Shown here in pieces: positions 18,049 to 26,499 of a DNA stretch of 64,000 nt. The notes beneath the pieces were generated by a model. That model ran no database searches. It saw nothing but the letters and a program-made list of their open reading frames with translations, and was not told the DNA's origin. The stretch comes from Oscillatoriales cyanobacterium. GTDB taxonomy: Bacteria > Cyanobacteriota > Cyanobacteriia > Cyanobacteriales > Microcoleaceae. The stretch is from contig RDXX01000019.1 in assembly GCA_004292955.1 (NCBI GenBank), positions 159,531 to 223,530 of the forward strand, written 5' to 3'. The first letter of the stretch is position 1. Each line of letters starts with the position of its first letter. The position numbers and the translations under genes were made by a program.

Positions 18049-18213
18049 GTTCGGACAGTTTTTTAACGGCCCTGTAAGCCGATGGCGAGGAAGCCCTGCC
18101 ATTTTTAACGCATTTTAAGCAACGAGTGCGATCGACTTAAACCTTAAAAAAATAGTCCACTACATAGCCAGTAATGGTTTCGGACACTATATCAAAGCTA
18201 AAACTGTCCGAAC
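18049..18213. promoter_or_regulatory. Repeated GTTCGGACAGTTTT sites forming an inverted pair
   Basis: GTTCGGACAGTTTT occurs at 18049-18062 on the plus strand and at 18200-18213 on the minus strand. A third related half (TTCGGACA) at 18179-18186 forms, with the minus-strand copy, an inverted repeat TTCGGACA ... TGTCCGAA. They lie 115-280 bp upstream of the aspartic-protease gene pair. Possible operator for that pair, or a short interspersed repeat. Confidence 0.4.
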
Positions 18214-18235
18214 TCTTGTATATAAGATAAGAGCG

Positions 18236-18421
18236 CTTAAGCGCAACTACGTACCTTTTTTATCTGATTGTTGCGCCTGGACTTTCATAGATAGAACAGA
18301 TCTTAAGCGCAACTACGTACCTTTTTTTATCTGATTGTTGCGCCTGGACTTTCATAGATAGAACAGCGCTTAAGCGCAACTACGTACCTTTTTTTATCTG
18401 ATTGTTGCGCCTGGACTTTCT
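18236..18421. repeat. Three tandem 66-67-bp repeats with internal palindromes
   Basis: Units begin at 18236, 18302 and 18369 (CTTAAGCGCAACTACGTACC...). Each unit contains a GCGCAAC ... GTTGCGC inverted pair separated by ~22 bases with a T-run, and the junctions form GCGCTTAAGCGC, a 12-bp palindrome. The third unit ends in a T9 run. The units are nearly identical. They lie between the aspartic-protease pair and the ABC1 kinase. Not a CRISPR: there are no variable spacers. Confidence 0.85.
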
Positions 18422-18609
18422 TTTTTTTACGATCGCACTATGAGCTGATATCGTTTCCGGTTGCATCGGTATTGTTTAAACCGTCAACAGTTAACAGTCT
18501 ACAGTCTACAGTCAACATCACCTGACGGTGCAGCCGGAATTGATATCATTTCATCTGCGTTCATCCGTATTCATCCGCTAACATCTGCGGTTCCCAACTC
18601 CCGATCTAA

Positions 18610-20703
18610 CTACTTCGCCGCCGGCAAAGACAATTGAGGCGAAGTATGAGGATAGCTGCCATTTTCAGGAATAGCTGCCGGTTTTTCGGAAAGTAAAAAC
18701 TCGCGAATTAATCTAGCAACTGCTCTTTGAGCTAAACCGCCGACGACTTGCTGGCCCATATTCTGCACTTCTGGTTTCACTAATAATTGCGGCAGTAGTT
18801 GCAATACTTTCATGCCGTCAAAACCCGGAGTTGATTGCAAAATATCCCAAATCCGCTTGATGTGTTCGAGGTTTTTTTGTTCGGTTTGTGAAACTACAGG
18901 TTGATTTGCTTTGACTCCAAACCATTCGCCGACGACTGCTTTGGCGTTAGCAACAGCATTGCTCGAAAGTGTGTCGAGACTTTTCACCAATTCAGCAACA
19001 ATCCGATCGCGAATATAATCTCCTCTTTGAGAAAATAAATACTCTAACGCTTGGTTGAGGATTTTGCTCACATCGTAATCGTCGCTTTCGCGGGCATTGT
19101 TCAGCAAGTTTTCTAAGCGATTCCAGCGGAATTCGCCTTGTTTGAACAATAAATCTTGCAGGGATGCTCTCAATTCCGGTGCAGGGTCGCTCAACAGCCG
19201 TTTTGCTACGTAAGGATAAGCTTTACTCAGCACTTTGAATTCTGGATCGACATTAATGGCAATCCCTTCTAGCGTAACGAGCGATCGAATAATCAAAGCA
19301 TAGTAAGCGGGAACTCGGAAAGGATACTCGTACATCACCGCCGAAAGTTCGTCAGTAATGCTTTTGAAATTGAGTTCGGCAACGCTAGCACCCAAAGCAT
19401 TGTTAAACACCCCAGCCAAAGCCGGAATAATTGGCGTCAAATCCGTGTCTGGCGTTAAAAACTCCAACTTCACGTAATCTCTGGCCAAACCTTCAAAGTC
19501 GCGGTTTACCAAATGCACCACAGCTTCCAACAAGCCGTACCGCTGATAAGGTTTGACTTCGCTCATCATCCCGAAATCGAGATAAGCCAACTGACCGTCA
19601 GGAGTTGCCAAAAGATTGCCGGGATGCGGGTCAGCGTGAAAGAAACCGTGTTCTAGAAGCTGTCTGAGAGAACACTGCACCCCCACTTCAATTAAGTAAG
19701 GAGCGTCAATTCCTTGAGCCTTGACGGCTTCTAAATTAGTGAGTTTGATGCCGGTAATCCACTCCATGGTCAAGACGCGGCGGCGGGTATATTCCCAGTA
19801 GATTTTGGGAACGTAAATATCCTTCAGATTCCCGTAGAGTTCGGCGAAGCGTTCGGCATTGTGTCCTTCGTGGGTGTAGTCCATTTCTTCGTAAATGCGC
19901 TCGCCCAACTCGTCCATAATTCCGGCGAGGTCGCTGCGAATGATTTTGAAGTTGTTTTGCGCCCAAACTGCGACGCGCCGCAGGATGTAAATATCTAAGC
20001 CGATGTTTTCGGCTAAACCGGGTCGTTGCACTTTGATGGCGACGGTTTCGCCGGTTTTGAGTTTGCCTTTGTAGACTTGTCCGAGGGATGCTGCTGCGAT
20101 CGGATCTGCGGTGATTTCGGCGTAAATATCCTTGGGGTGTGCGCCCAATTCTTCTTGTATAAATTGATATGCTACTTCGTTGGGAAACGCTGGTAATTGG
20201 TCTTGCAGCGTGGTTAGTTCTTCTAAATATACCGGCGGTACTAAGTCGGGGCGAGTTGAAAGTGCTTGTCCGATTTTGATGAAAGCTGGGCCGAGTTGGG
20301 CGAGAATGTCTCTGAGTCGGGCGGCGCGACGTTTTTGGTTCTTGGCGACGCGGCCTGTTTTGCCGTCAAACCACAAACTGAAGGCGAAGCTAAAAAATGT
20401 CCAAACAACGCTCAACAGCCTTTTCCAGACTTGCAGGGGGCGATTTTTGTATTGGGCTGCGATCGCAACTGGATCGTAGCGCACAGCTTCTCCGGCCAAC
20501 TCATAGGCGATATCTTTGGCTGATTTGAGCGGTTCGGGAGTCGCTGCGGGACTTTCTATTTCTACTTGTACTGCTTGCAGGGGAACTGTTTCTACCTCTT
20601 TGAGATTGCCGATTGCAGTGTGAGTCCCTGAATTTGAGTAAGTTGGCGGGGAGGCTGGCGATACCGTCTTGACATCCATAAACTCAGACCTAGTGTGAAG
20701 CAT
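18610..20703 (-). CDS. ABC1/AarF/UbiB family atypical kinase
   Basis: A 697-residue protein. It carries the hallmark KxGQ motif (AFIKIGQALSTRPD, residues 141-154), the alanine-rich nucleotide loop in place of a glycine-rich one (AAASLGQVYKG, 203-213), the Lys in VAIKVQRPGL (K224), and the catalytic HADPHPGN (356-363) and LDFGM (375-379) motifs. The C-terminal ~250 residues are helical. ABC1 kinases bind ATP and support isoprenoid-quinone metabolism; in plants and cyanobacteria relatives act at the thylakoid and in tocopherol/plastoquinone homeostasis. A hydrophobic stretch at residues 95-112 may anchor it to membrane. The start could instead be Met9 (20679). It stands alone, preceded by TTGACAG heptamer repeats. 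Confidence 0.93.
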   Translation of the reverse strand: MLHTRSEFMDVKTVSPASPPTYSNSGTHTAIGNLKEVETVPLQAVQVEIESPAATPEPLKSAKDIAYELAGEAVRYDPVAIAAQYKNRPLQVWKRLLSVVWTFFSFAFSLWFDGKTGRVAKNQKRRAARLRDILAQLGPAFIKIGQALSTRPDLVPPVYLEELTTLQDQLPAFPNEVAYQFIQEELGAHPKDIYAEITADPIAAASLGQVYKGKLKTGETVAIKVQRPGLAENIGLDIYILRRVAVWAQNNFKIIRSDLAGIMDELGERIYEEMDYTHEGHNAERFAELYGNLKDIYVPKIYWEYTRRRVLTMEWITGIKLTNLEAVKAQGIDAPYLIEVGVQCSLRQLLEHGFFHADPHPGNLLATPDGQLAYLDFGMMSEVKPYQRYGLLEAVVHLVNRDFEGLARDYVKLEFLTPDTDLTPIIPALAGVFNNALGASVAELNFKSITDELSAVMYEYPFRVPAYYALIIRSLVTLEGIAINVDPEFKVLSKAYPYVAKRLLSDPAPELRASLQDLLFKQGEFRWNRLENLLNNARESDDYDVSKILNQALEYLFSQRGDYIRDRIVAELVKSLDTLSSNAVANAKAVVGEWFGVKANQPVVSQTEQKNLEHIKRIWDILQSTPGFDGMKVLQLLPQLLVKPEVQNMGQQVVGGLAQRAVARLIREFLLSEKPAAIPENGSYPHTSPQLSLPAAK

Positions 20704-20773
20704 TGTAAAGACATTGTAACAATTTGTGGCCTTCTCGCCACTATTGTGAGATAGAGAAAACCGAATTGGTTAG

Positions 20774-20832
20774 TCAGTTGGCAGTTGACAGTTGACAGTT
20801 GACAGTTGGCAGTTGACAGTTGTCAGTTGGCA
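20774..20832. repeat. TTGACAG heptamer tandem repeat
   Basis: About eight degenerate copies of CAGTTGA/CAGTTGG in the promoter side of the ABC1 kinase gene. Members of the same family lie at 31211-31239, 35671-35708 and 38406-38449. A single AGAAACCGGGTTTTTT arm follows at 20842. Confidence 0.8.
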
Positions 20833-20945
20833 AAGGACTAAAGAAACCGGGTTTTTTAGTGGAGTATCTAAGGTTGTAACGCTTGTTTTGGCGAAAAACC
20901 CCATTTCTGGCCACCCCCTCTCCGATTCCCCTCCTATCGCGATTT

Positions 20946-21368
20946 TCACTCCCTGCCGGTTCTGAGGAGTCGATCGCGAATGCTTGAAAGTTGCGATTTG
21001 GTGCTGACGGGCGATCGGGGTCGGGGCATTTCGGTATCGGGCCAGTTGGCTAAGTCGTTACAGGGACACAACTCCGGCGGCATTCCAGCATCGCGCAACG
21101 GTACGGGCATGGCGCAGCGCGCACAGGGACTGATTTCCCATGCTGGTGTCAGCAGTTCGGCGATTGTTTCGTTGGTGCCTTGCAGGTAGGAGTCTCCGCT
21201 GTCGGAGGAGATGATTTTTTGCCAGCATTCTTCAAATTCCCTGCTGTAGCGATCGCCCGCAATTACCGATTTTGGTAGCAGCGCTTCGGAACCGTTGCGA
21301 ATAAATACTTTTTTGCCTAACTGAAACCAGTAAGCAATATATTTTCTGACTTCACTTTCTGATGCCAT
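20946..21368 (-). CDS. Conserved cyanobacterial protein of unknown function with Cys motifs
   Basis: A 140-residue soluble protein. N-terminus: MASESEVRKYIAYWFQLGKKVFIRNG, an amphipathic start typical of small cyanobacterial conserved proteins. The middle has a cysteine group, CARC followed ~14 residues later by CPC, which could bind a metal. The C-terminus is Pro/Arg/Ser-rich. The ATG at 21368 is the only sensible start. It is not obviously in an operon: 278 bp of non-coding DNA separates it from cobU upstream. I do not recognise a function. Confidence 0.7.
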   Translation of the reverse strand: MASESEVRKYIAYWFQLGKKVFIRNGSEALLPKSVIAGDRYSREFEECWQKIISSDSGDSYLQGTNETIAELLTPAWEISPCARCAMPVPLRDAGMPPELCPCNDLANWPDTEMPRPRSPVSTKSQLSSIRDRLLRTGRE

Positions 21369-21646
21369 AGCTTTTACTCAATCCTGCAATTCATTGGTAA
21401 TTTTAGACTTTAAACTTTAAATTTGATCTCTATCTCAAGAGACATTTGATATTTGACATTCTTTCAAAAGCCGACTATTTTAGGTGTCAAATTGTTGTGC
21501 TGGTTGCCCGATGGAGTATTTTTTTGGAGTGATTGATGTGATTTTTGAGTTTTCGAGCTTAATTATAATTATAGCTGATTTTTAGTTAAAATTGTCTGCG
21601 GGCAAACCGAGCTTTTTGCTCTAAAAGTCGATCGCGCTTCCGTCTG

Positions 21647-22195
21647 TTAATTCTTGGCGGGCGGTAGTGGCGTACCCAAAGCGGACAGGTTCAAGGCGTA
21701 ACCTCCGGTGGCGAGATAAACAGTATCGGCGATCGCCCCGATTTGACGGACGAGTGTGCCGAGGCGATCGCGAAACAGCCGCCCCGCCGGATAAGCAGGC
21801 ACAACACCCCATCCTGTTTCCTCTCCTACAAAAATTGCATCGGCCGCAGTTGACTTCAAACTCGCTAGCAAATCTTGCTGTGCAGCAGTCCACAGTGTGG
21901 CTTCTTGTTCTAAAAGATTCGCCGTCCAAGTTCCGAGGGAATCAATTAACAAGCAATCCGATGGTTTACCAGTGCGGACAAATGTCGGTAAGTCGATCGG
22001 CACTTCTAGAGTTTTCCAATGAACCGGGCGGCGATTTCGGTGTTGTTCGAGGCGGCGCAGCCACTCCAAATCTGTTTCATCAACCATGCCAGTAGCCACA
22101 TAGATTACTTGTTTTCCCGAAGCAGCAGCCAGAGTTTCGGCCCATTCACTTTTACCACTTCGAGCCGGCCCAGTTACTAAGATTATTTTAGTCAT
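21647..22195 (-). CDS. cobU: Adenosylcobinamide kinase / adenosylcobinamide-phosphate guanylyltransferase
   Basis: A 182-residue protein, the usual length for CobU. P-loop GPARSGKS at residues 9-16, the guanylylation region with EQHRNRRP, LLIDSLGTWTANLL, and the C-terminal signature GEETGWGVVPAYPAGRLFRD. It phosphorylates adenosylcobinamide and then transfers GMP from GTP, in nucleotide-loop assembly of coenzyme B12. The start ATG is embedded in a TTGGTTA-type tandem repeat that fills the following 230 bp, so no cobalamin riboswitch is visible upstream. No other B12 gene is in the window. Confidence 0.95.
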   Translation of the reverse strand: MTKIILVTGPARSGKSEWAETLAAASGKQVIYVATGMVDETDLEWLRRLEQHRNRRPVHWKTLEVPIDLPTFVRTGKPSDCLLIDSLGTWTANLLEQEATLWTAAQQDLLASLKSTAADAIFVGEETGWGVVPAYPAGRLFRDRLGTLVRQIGAIADTVYLATGGYALNLSALGTPLPPAKN

Positions 22196-22196
22196 T

Positions 22197-22425
22197 GGTT
22201 ATTGGTTATTTGTTATTGGTTATTGGTTATTTGCGGTTCCCTGAGCGTAGTCGAAGGGTCGAAGGGTTATTGGTTATTTGCGGTTCCCTGAGCGTAGTCG
22301 AAGGGTCGAAGGGTTATTGGTTACTGGTTATTGGTTACTGGTTACTGGTTATTGGTTATTGGTTACTGGTTACTGGTTATTGGTTGCTGGTTATTGGTTG
22401 CTGGTTATTAGTTATTTGTTTGATT
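22197..22425. repeat. TTGGTTA/CTGGTTA low-complexity tandem repeat
   Basis: About 25 copies of a 6-7-bp TTGGTTA/CTGGTTA motif, interrupted twice by the same 31-35-bp insert that begins GCGGTTCCCTGAGCGTAGTC. It begins at the cobU start codon and ends ~200 bp before the GT2 gene. Confidence 0.9.
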
Positions 22426-22571
22426 ACCAATGATTTTTAGGCGATAATAGCATTGATAGGACAATATCAGAATAACTACATCAAATTTCCCAACATAGCC
22501 GTTTTCCAGCAAGTGAGTTACGCCCTTACCAATTTGCAGAGAGAAGAAAAGAAGCAAAAAATAGAGACTAT

Positions 22572-22636
22572 CCCCAATGCCCAATGCCCTGCGCGGGCCT
22601 TCTTCCCAATGCCCAATGCCCCATGCCCCATGCCCA
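22572..22636 (+). repeat. CCCAATGCCC / CCCATGCCC low-complexity repeat
   Basis: Runs of CCAATGCCC and CCATGCCC interrupted by CTGCGCGGGCCTTCTT. It directly precedes and supplies the start codon of the following glycosyltransferase. Confidence 0.75.
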
Positions 22637-23598
22637 AACCTCAGATATCAGCCATAATTTGCACTCACAATCGCGCCAGCTATTTAGCTGGGGCGATCGA
22701 CAGCTTGCTGGTACAAGATTTTCCCGATAACTTTGAAGTAGTAGTAGTGGATAACGGTTCTAACGATTATGCCAGCCCCAAAAGTACCACGACAAGCACT
22801 CGCGAGGTGGTAGAAGCAAGACTCTCCGACTGCCGCCTCAAGTATGTCTGGGAACCCAAAATCGGTCTGTCAGTAGCGCGGAACACCGGCGCCAAGGAAG
22901 CTCGCAGCGAAATATTAGCTTATCTCGACGACGACGCTATTGCTGAGCCGAATTGGCTCAGGGTGCTGCACGCCGCCTATCAAAGCAATCAAAAACTAGC
23001 CGTAGCCGGCGGCAAAGTTAACTTGCTGTGGCCTTGTGGAGTCTGTGCACCCAAATGGCTATCGCCCGGATTGGCCCAAAACTTGGGAGTTTACGATTTA
23101 GGGGATACTTGCCAGTACGTAACTGCTGCCGGTTTGACTCCCAGGGGTGTAAACTACTCGATCCGGCGTGCTTTTCTCGAACAAATTGGTGGCTTCGATG
23201 TCAAACTCGGTAGAGTCGGCACAAAGTTGCTGTCAAATGAAGAATTGCGCGCGACAGAATTAGCATTAGAGTTAGGCTGGCAAGTGGTTTATCTGCCCGA
23301 GGCCCTGGTTCTGCACAATGTGGCTGTAGAAAGGCTCAAGCAAGCTTGGTTTCTCGATCGCGGTTGGTGGCAAGGCATCAGCGAGTGTTATCGGGAACAA
23401 TTGTCCGATCGAGCAGGTATTGCTCAGCTTGGACGGGGCGGTGAAAGAATACTGAGGGGTGTATACAAGTCTTTTAAATACATTAGAGATCCAGGGCTGC
23501 GCTTTGAAAATTTCGTTTTTGCTTGGGGTCAAATCGGTTATTTAAGTGCAGCCCTTCAGGGCCTGATCTTTCCACCGAAATCGACCAGCAGGCATTAG
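22630..23598 (+). CDS. Family 2 glycosyltransferase
   Basis: A 322-residue protein with a GT-A fold from the first residues: ISAIICTHNRASYLAGAIDSLL, then FEVVVVDNGSND, GLSVARNTGAKEA, and the DxD-like LAYLDDDAIAEPNW. Downstream, NYSIRRAFLEQIGGFD and SNEELRATELALELGWQVVYLPEALVLHN complete the family 2 pattern. It transfers a sugar from a nucleotide donor to a polysaccharide or lipid acceptor at the cytoplasmic face. The frame is open from a TTG at 22453, but that extension is encoded by CCCAATGCCC repeat DNA, so the ATG at 22630 (MPKPQISAI) is preferred; ATG 22609 is possible. The next GT2 gene, 103 bp downstream, is probably in the same pathway, likely exopolysaccharide. Confidence 0.85.
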   Translation: MPKPQISAIICTHNRASYLAGAIDSLLVQDFPDNFEVVVVDNGSNDYASPKSTTTSTREVVEARLSDCRLKYVWEPKIGLSVARNTGAKEARSEILAYLDDDAIAEPNWLRVLHAAYQSNQKLAVAGGKVNLLWPCGVCAPKWLSPGLAQNLGVYDLGDTCQYVTAAGLTPRGVNYSIRRAFLEQIGGFDVKLGRVGTKLLSNEELRATELALELGWQVVYLPEALVLHNVAVERLKQAWFLDRGWWQGISECYREQLSDRAGIAQLGRGGERILRGVYKSFKYIRDPGLRFENFVFAWGQIGYLSAALQGLIFPPKSTSRH

Positions 23599-23701
23599 GC
23601 TATAGGCAATATCCCTCGCTGTTAAAGTCGTCGGCGCTATAAAAGGCCGATCGCACTTCATCCACAATAACTCGACCGCATTCAGGTTCAAGCACTCGAT
23701 T

Positions 23702-24682
23702 ATGACATCTAGTTCATCAAAGATTCCGGTTTCAGTTCTCATTCCGGCAAAAGACGAAGAACTTAATCTACCTGCGTGTCTGGCCAGCATTGCCAGGGCA
23801 GATGAAGTTTTCATGGTTGATTCCCAAAGCAGCGATCGCACGGTAGAAATTGCCATCAGTAGCGGTGCCAAAGTAGTACAATTCTACTTCGACAACCGCT
23901 GGCCGAAAAAGAAAAATTGGTCTTTGGACAACCTGCCCTTTCGCAACGAATGGGTATTAATTGTCGATTGCGACGAGCGCATCCCCCCGGAACTTTGGGA
24001 CGAAATCGCGCGGGCGATCGCCGATCCGAATTTTGACGGCTACTACCTCAACCGCAAAGTCTTCTTTTTAGGTCAATGGCTGCGTTACGGCGGCCGATAT
24101 CCCGACTGGAATTTGCGTTTGTTCAAGCATCAAAAAGGCCGTTACGAAAATCTCGGCACTGAATCCGTCCCCAACACAGGTGACAACGAAGTTCACGAAC
24201 ACGTCATTTTAGCAGGTCAAGTCGGCTACTTAAAACATGATATGATCCACGAGGATTATCGCGATTTATTTCATTGGATAGAACGGCACAACAGATATTC
24301 AAATTGGGAAGCCCGCGTTTATTACAATATTATTGAAGGGCGCGATGACAGCGGCACTATTGGCGCTCACTTATTTGGAGATGCAGTGCAGCGGAAGCGA
24401 TTTCTCAAAAAAGTTTGGGTGCGGCTGCCTTTGAAACCACTCCTCAGATTTATTTTATTTTACTTTATTCAGCTCGGCTTTTTGGATGGAAAAGCTGGCT
24501 ATATTTATGCAAGGTTATTGAGTCAGTATGAGTATCAAATTAATGCAAAACTGTACGAATTGCGCTCTTGCGGCGGTCAGTTGAATGTGGCAGAATCTGA
24601 GCCTACTCTGTCGCCGTCGGTAGTTAGTGATTCTGCGGTTGAAACCGCAGCTACAAAAACGAAGTCTGCCTCCGCAGACTAA
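23702..24682 (+). CDS. Family 2 glycosyltransferase, WaaE/KdtX-like
   Basis: A 326-residue protein. GT-A motifs: VSVLIPAKDEELNLPACLAS, VFMVDSQSSDRTVEIA, KKKNWSLDN, then WVLIVDCDERIPPELWDE. The metal-binding DCDER and following YYLNRKVFFLGQWLRYGGRYPDWNLRLF are characteristic of the WaaE-type beta-1,4-glucosyltransferases. A hydrophobic C-terminal segment (LLRFILFYFIQLGFLDGKAG) suggests membrane association. The last ~16 residues (about SAVETAATKTKSASAD) are encoded by an interspersed repeat element (24634-24761), so the original C-terminus was probably shorter or different. It follows another GT2 in the same direction. Acceptor unknown. Confidence 0.88.
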   Translation: MTSSSSKIPVSVLIPAKDEELNLPACLASIARADEVFMVDSQSSDRTVEIAISSGAKVVQFYFDNRWPKKKNWSLDNLPFRNEWVLIVDCDERIPPELWDEIARAIADPNFDGYYLNRKVFFLGQWLRYGGRYPDWNLRLFKHQKGRYENLGTESVPNTGDNEVHEHVILAGQVGYLKHDMIHEDYRDLFHWIERHNRYSNWEARVYYNIIEGRDDSGTIGAHLFGDAVQRKRFLKKVWVRLPLKPLLRFILFYFIQLGFLDGKAGYIYARLLSQYEYQINAKLYELRSCGGQLNVAESEPTLSPSVVSDSAVETAATKTKSASAD

Positions 24683-24761
24683 GAAATAAACGGGATATTT
24701 CAGCCGAATTTTGTATTAGTCTCGCGTTGCGCGGACATTTTTTGTGTAGACGCGGTTTCAA
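24634..24761. repeat. GCGGTTGAAACCGC-ended palindromic element, copy 1
   Basis: The left end GCGGTTGAAACCGCAGCTAC and right end GTAGACGCGGTTTCAA form inverted termini, and an inner hairpin AGTCTGC-CTCC-GCAGACT sits at 24663-24680. It overlaps the 3' end of the GT gene and fills the gap to the convergent gene. A second copy is at 53004-53171. Confidence 0.75.
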
Positions 24762-24771
24762 TCTGCATGAA

Positions 24772-25350
24772 TTAAGTCCTGCGGATAGGAGTCGCTAAAA
24801 TTGTCATCGTCTTTTTTTGCACATTAAATCGAATTTCATCGACGACAATTTGCCTGTCTTTTTGTATTTCCAAAATGTACTGCAATTGCTCCCGATTAAC
24901 GACAGGCGGCCCCAATTTCACCACAGCTTGACCTTTAGCAGCATCTTTCAGCTCAAAAGCATTCATGGGAATGCCATTCCATTTGAATTTACCAGACCGC
25001 ATAACTAGCCCCCGATTGCTGATAGGCGGCGGCGTACTTTTGGGAAACATGATTTTATCAATTTGGTTCAAGGGGATCGATCGCTGTTGGCCCGATGCCT
25101 GTATCCATAATTTTTGCACTTTCTGATCAATTTTTACAACTTGACCGTCTCTTTTGTCCCCCCCTTTCATCACAATTTGTGCTTGCGTCAGTAATTTTAT
25201 GGGTACTGTCTGGCTAGCGTTAGATTGTGCTTGTACGGATGCCAAATTCTGTTTCTGGACTGGCTGGCTGGCAGCATTAACTTGTGCTGCCATACCCGTT
25301 GTTACTGTAAAAAGTGTTACAATTAGAAATGAAAGTGTGTTGCGTTTCAT
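24772..25350 (-). CDS. Secreted protein of unknown function
   Basis: A 192-residue protein with a clear Sec signal peptide (MKRNTLSFLIVTLFTVTTGMAAQVNA, predicted cut after NA). The mature part has a Gln/Ser-rich linker, then a beta-rich domain (QIVMKGGDKRDGQVVKIDQ, LWIQASGQQRSIPLNQIDKIMFP) and a C-terminal region EQLQYILEIQKDRQIVVDEIRFN. This resembles the periplasmic small proteins found in cyanobacteria with an Sm-like beta stretch, but I do not recognise a named family. Monocistronic, convergent with the GT2 gene. Periplasmic or secreted. Confidence 0.72.
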   Translation of the reverse strand: MKRNTLSFLIVTLFTVTTGMAAQVNAASQPVQKQNLASVQAQSNASQTVPIKLLTQAQIVMKGGDKRDGQVVKIDQKVQKLWIQASGQQRSIPLNQIDKIMFPKSTPPPISNRGLVMRSGKFKWNGIPMNAFELKDAAKGQAVVKLGPPVVNREQLQYILEIQKDRQIVVDEIRFNVQKKTMTILATPIRRT

Positions 25351-25457
25351 AGTCTCCCTAAACCCCCTTCAATGGTAAGCGTTAACTCCGCTACCGTTAT
25401 AAAATTTTAGTTCACCTCTGTTGAAGGTAATTCCGTACATTTTTTAAAGGTAATTCC

Positions 25458-26369
25458 GTGACTGCCTCTCCCCAACCGACTCCCCCGCCTCCTCCACCGA
25501 CTCCAGAACCGAATATTTTAGGTAACTTTGCCAGTATTGTTGGCTTGCTTGGTACAGCTTTGTTTTTCACGGGCTGGATTTATCGCTGGTCTTATTTTTA
25601 CTACTTTCAGCTAGAGGTAATGACCCTCGATTTACCAGTAGAATCGTTTTTTATAGTACCGATTCAGGTTTTTTTAGCTAACCCCTGGACGACACTCAAA
25701 AGTTTACTGGTGCTTCTGCTAACAGCTCTAGCAATTTACCACATTTTGTGGTTATTTGATATTGTAAATAGGAAAGTTTATGCTATAGTCAATTGGATAG
25801 TTATCAGGTTTTCTTCCTCGGCTCGTGTAACAAGAACTCCGTGGCTTTATCACCCATTGATGTCTTGGCAACAATTTAATATAAATCGATTTAGCTCGAT
25901 CAAATTGGTGCGATCTCTCGTCAACGAAATTATTATCGTTAGTTTGGTATTGCTAACATTGTTTTGGTCTGCTCGCAACCAAGGTATTGTCGATGCCCGA
26001 CGCGATGCAGGCGAAACTTCGACTTTACCTGCCGTCACTTTAATCGCCAAGAAAGATAACATTGCTTTAGGCAGAAAACCAGATGATGTTAGCCTTCGAC
26101 TCAATTCAAAAGAATTTAAAGCGATCGGCGATATAGGTCGATTTACAGATTTGAGCAAAAGAGATTATACTGATATCAATAACCCAAAAGAACCTAGAGT
26201 TTGGCGGTTGCTTTTGGAGAGAGGAAACTGGATTTATTTGTTTCCAGATTTAACAACAGAACAGCAAAAAAAACAGAAAGCTCGCCCGCTAGTGATTGCC
26301 ATTCAACAAAGTCAATCAGGCGATCAATTGTTAATTATAAGTCCCGAACCTTCTAAACCGTCTAAATGA
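25458..26369 (+). CDS. Membrane protein of unknown function with periplasmic or cytosolic beta domain
   Basis: A 303-residue protein. A Pro-rich N-terminus (TPPPPPPTPEP) is followed by three hydrophobic helices near residues 22-45, 65-92 and 150-170. The C-terminal ~130 residues are soluble (STLPAVTLIAKKDNIALGRKPDD ... WRLLLERGNWIYLFPDL). It starts with GTG; AAAGG lies 8 bases upstream, and a duplicated AAGGTAATTCCGT precedes it, giving a second SD-like copy that lacks the start. No family recognised. It is divergent from the secreted protein gene at 25350, so a shared control region of ~107 bp is likely. Confidence 0.7.
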   Translation: MTASPQPTPPPPPPTPEPNILGNFASIVGLLGTALFFTGWIYRWSYFYYFQLEVMTLDLPVESFFIVPIQVFLANPWTTLKSLLVLLLTALAIYHILWLFDIVNRKVYAIVNWIVIRFSSSARVTRTPWLYHPLMSWQQFNINRFSSIKLVRSLVNEIIIVSLVLLTLFWSARNQGIVDARRDAGETSTLPAVTLIAKKDNIALGRKPDDVSLRLNSKEFKAIGDIGRFTDLSKRDYTDINNPKEPRVWRLLLERGNWIYLFPDLTTEQQKKQKARPLVIAIQQSQSGDQLLIISPEPSKPSK

Positions 26370-26414
26370 ATTAGGCTTTGGCGCGGTTTTCATTCATGAT
26401 CGTGCACGAGTGCC

Positions 26415-26478
26415 AGAAACCGGGTTTTTGCGAGAATATTTGGTGACAGGCGAAGAGATGGGAAAAAACCCGGTTTCT
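26415..26478. terminator. Paired AGAAACC repeat arms between convergent genes
   Basis: AGAAACCGGGTTTTT (26415-26429) and AAAAACCCGGTTTCT (26464-26478) form a 15-bp stem with a 34-base loop. T-runs on both strands and its place between two convergent genes suggest a bidirectional terminator. Confidence 0.55.
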
Positions 26479-26499
26479 AAAGATGGTGCGCGAGTCCCT

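Noticed and set aside
18236..18421. Tandem repeats considered as a CRISPR array
   Set aside because: The units are contiguous and alike along their whole length; there are no variable spacers and no cas gene.
22195..22440. Cobalamin riboswitch or a small plus-strand gene upstream of cobU
   Set aside because: The region is a TTGGTTA microsatellite; the open frame (LLVIGYWLLVIGYW-type) is its translation and no B12-box-like structure is seen.
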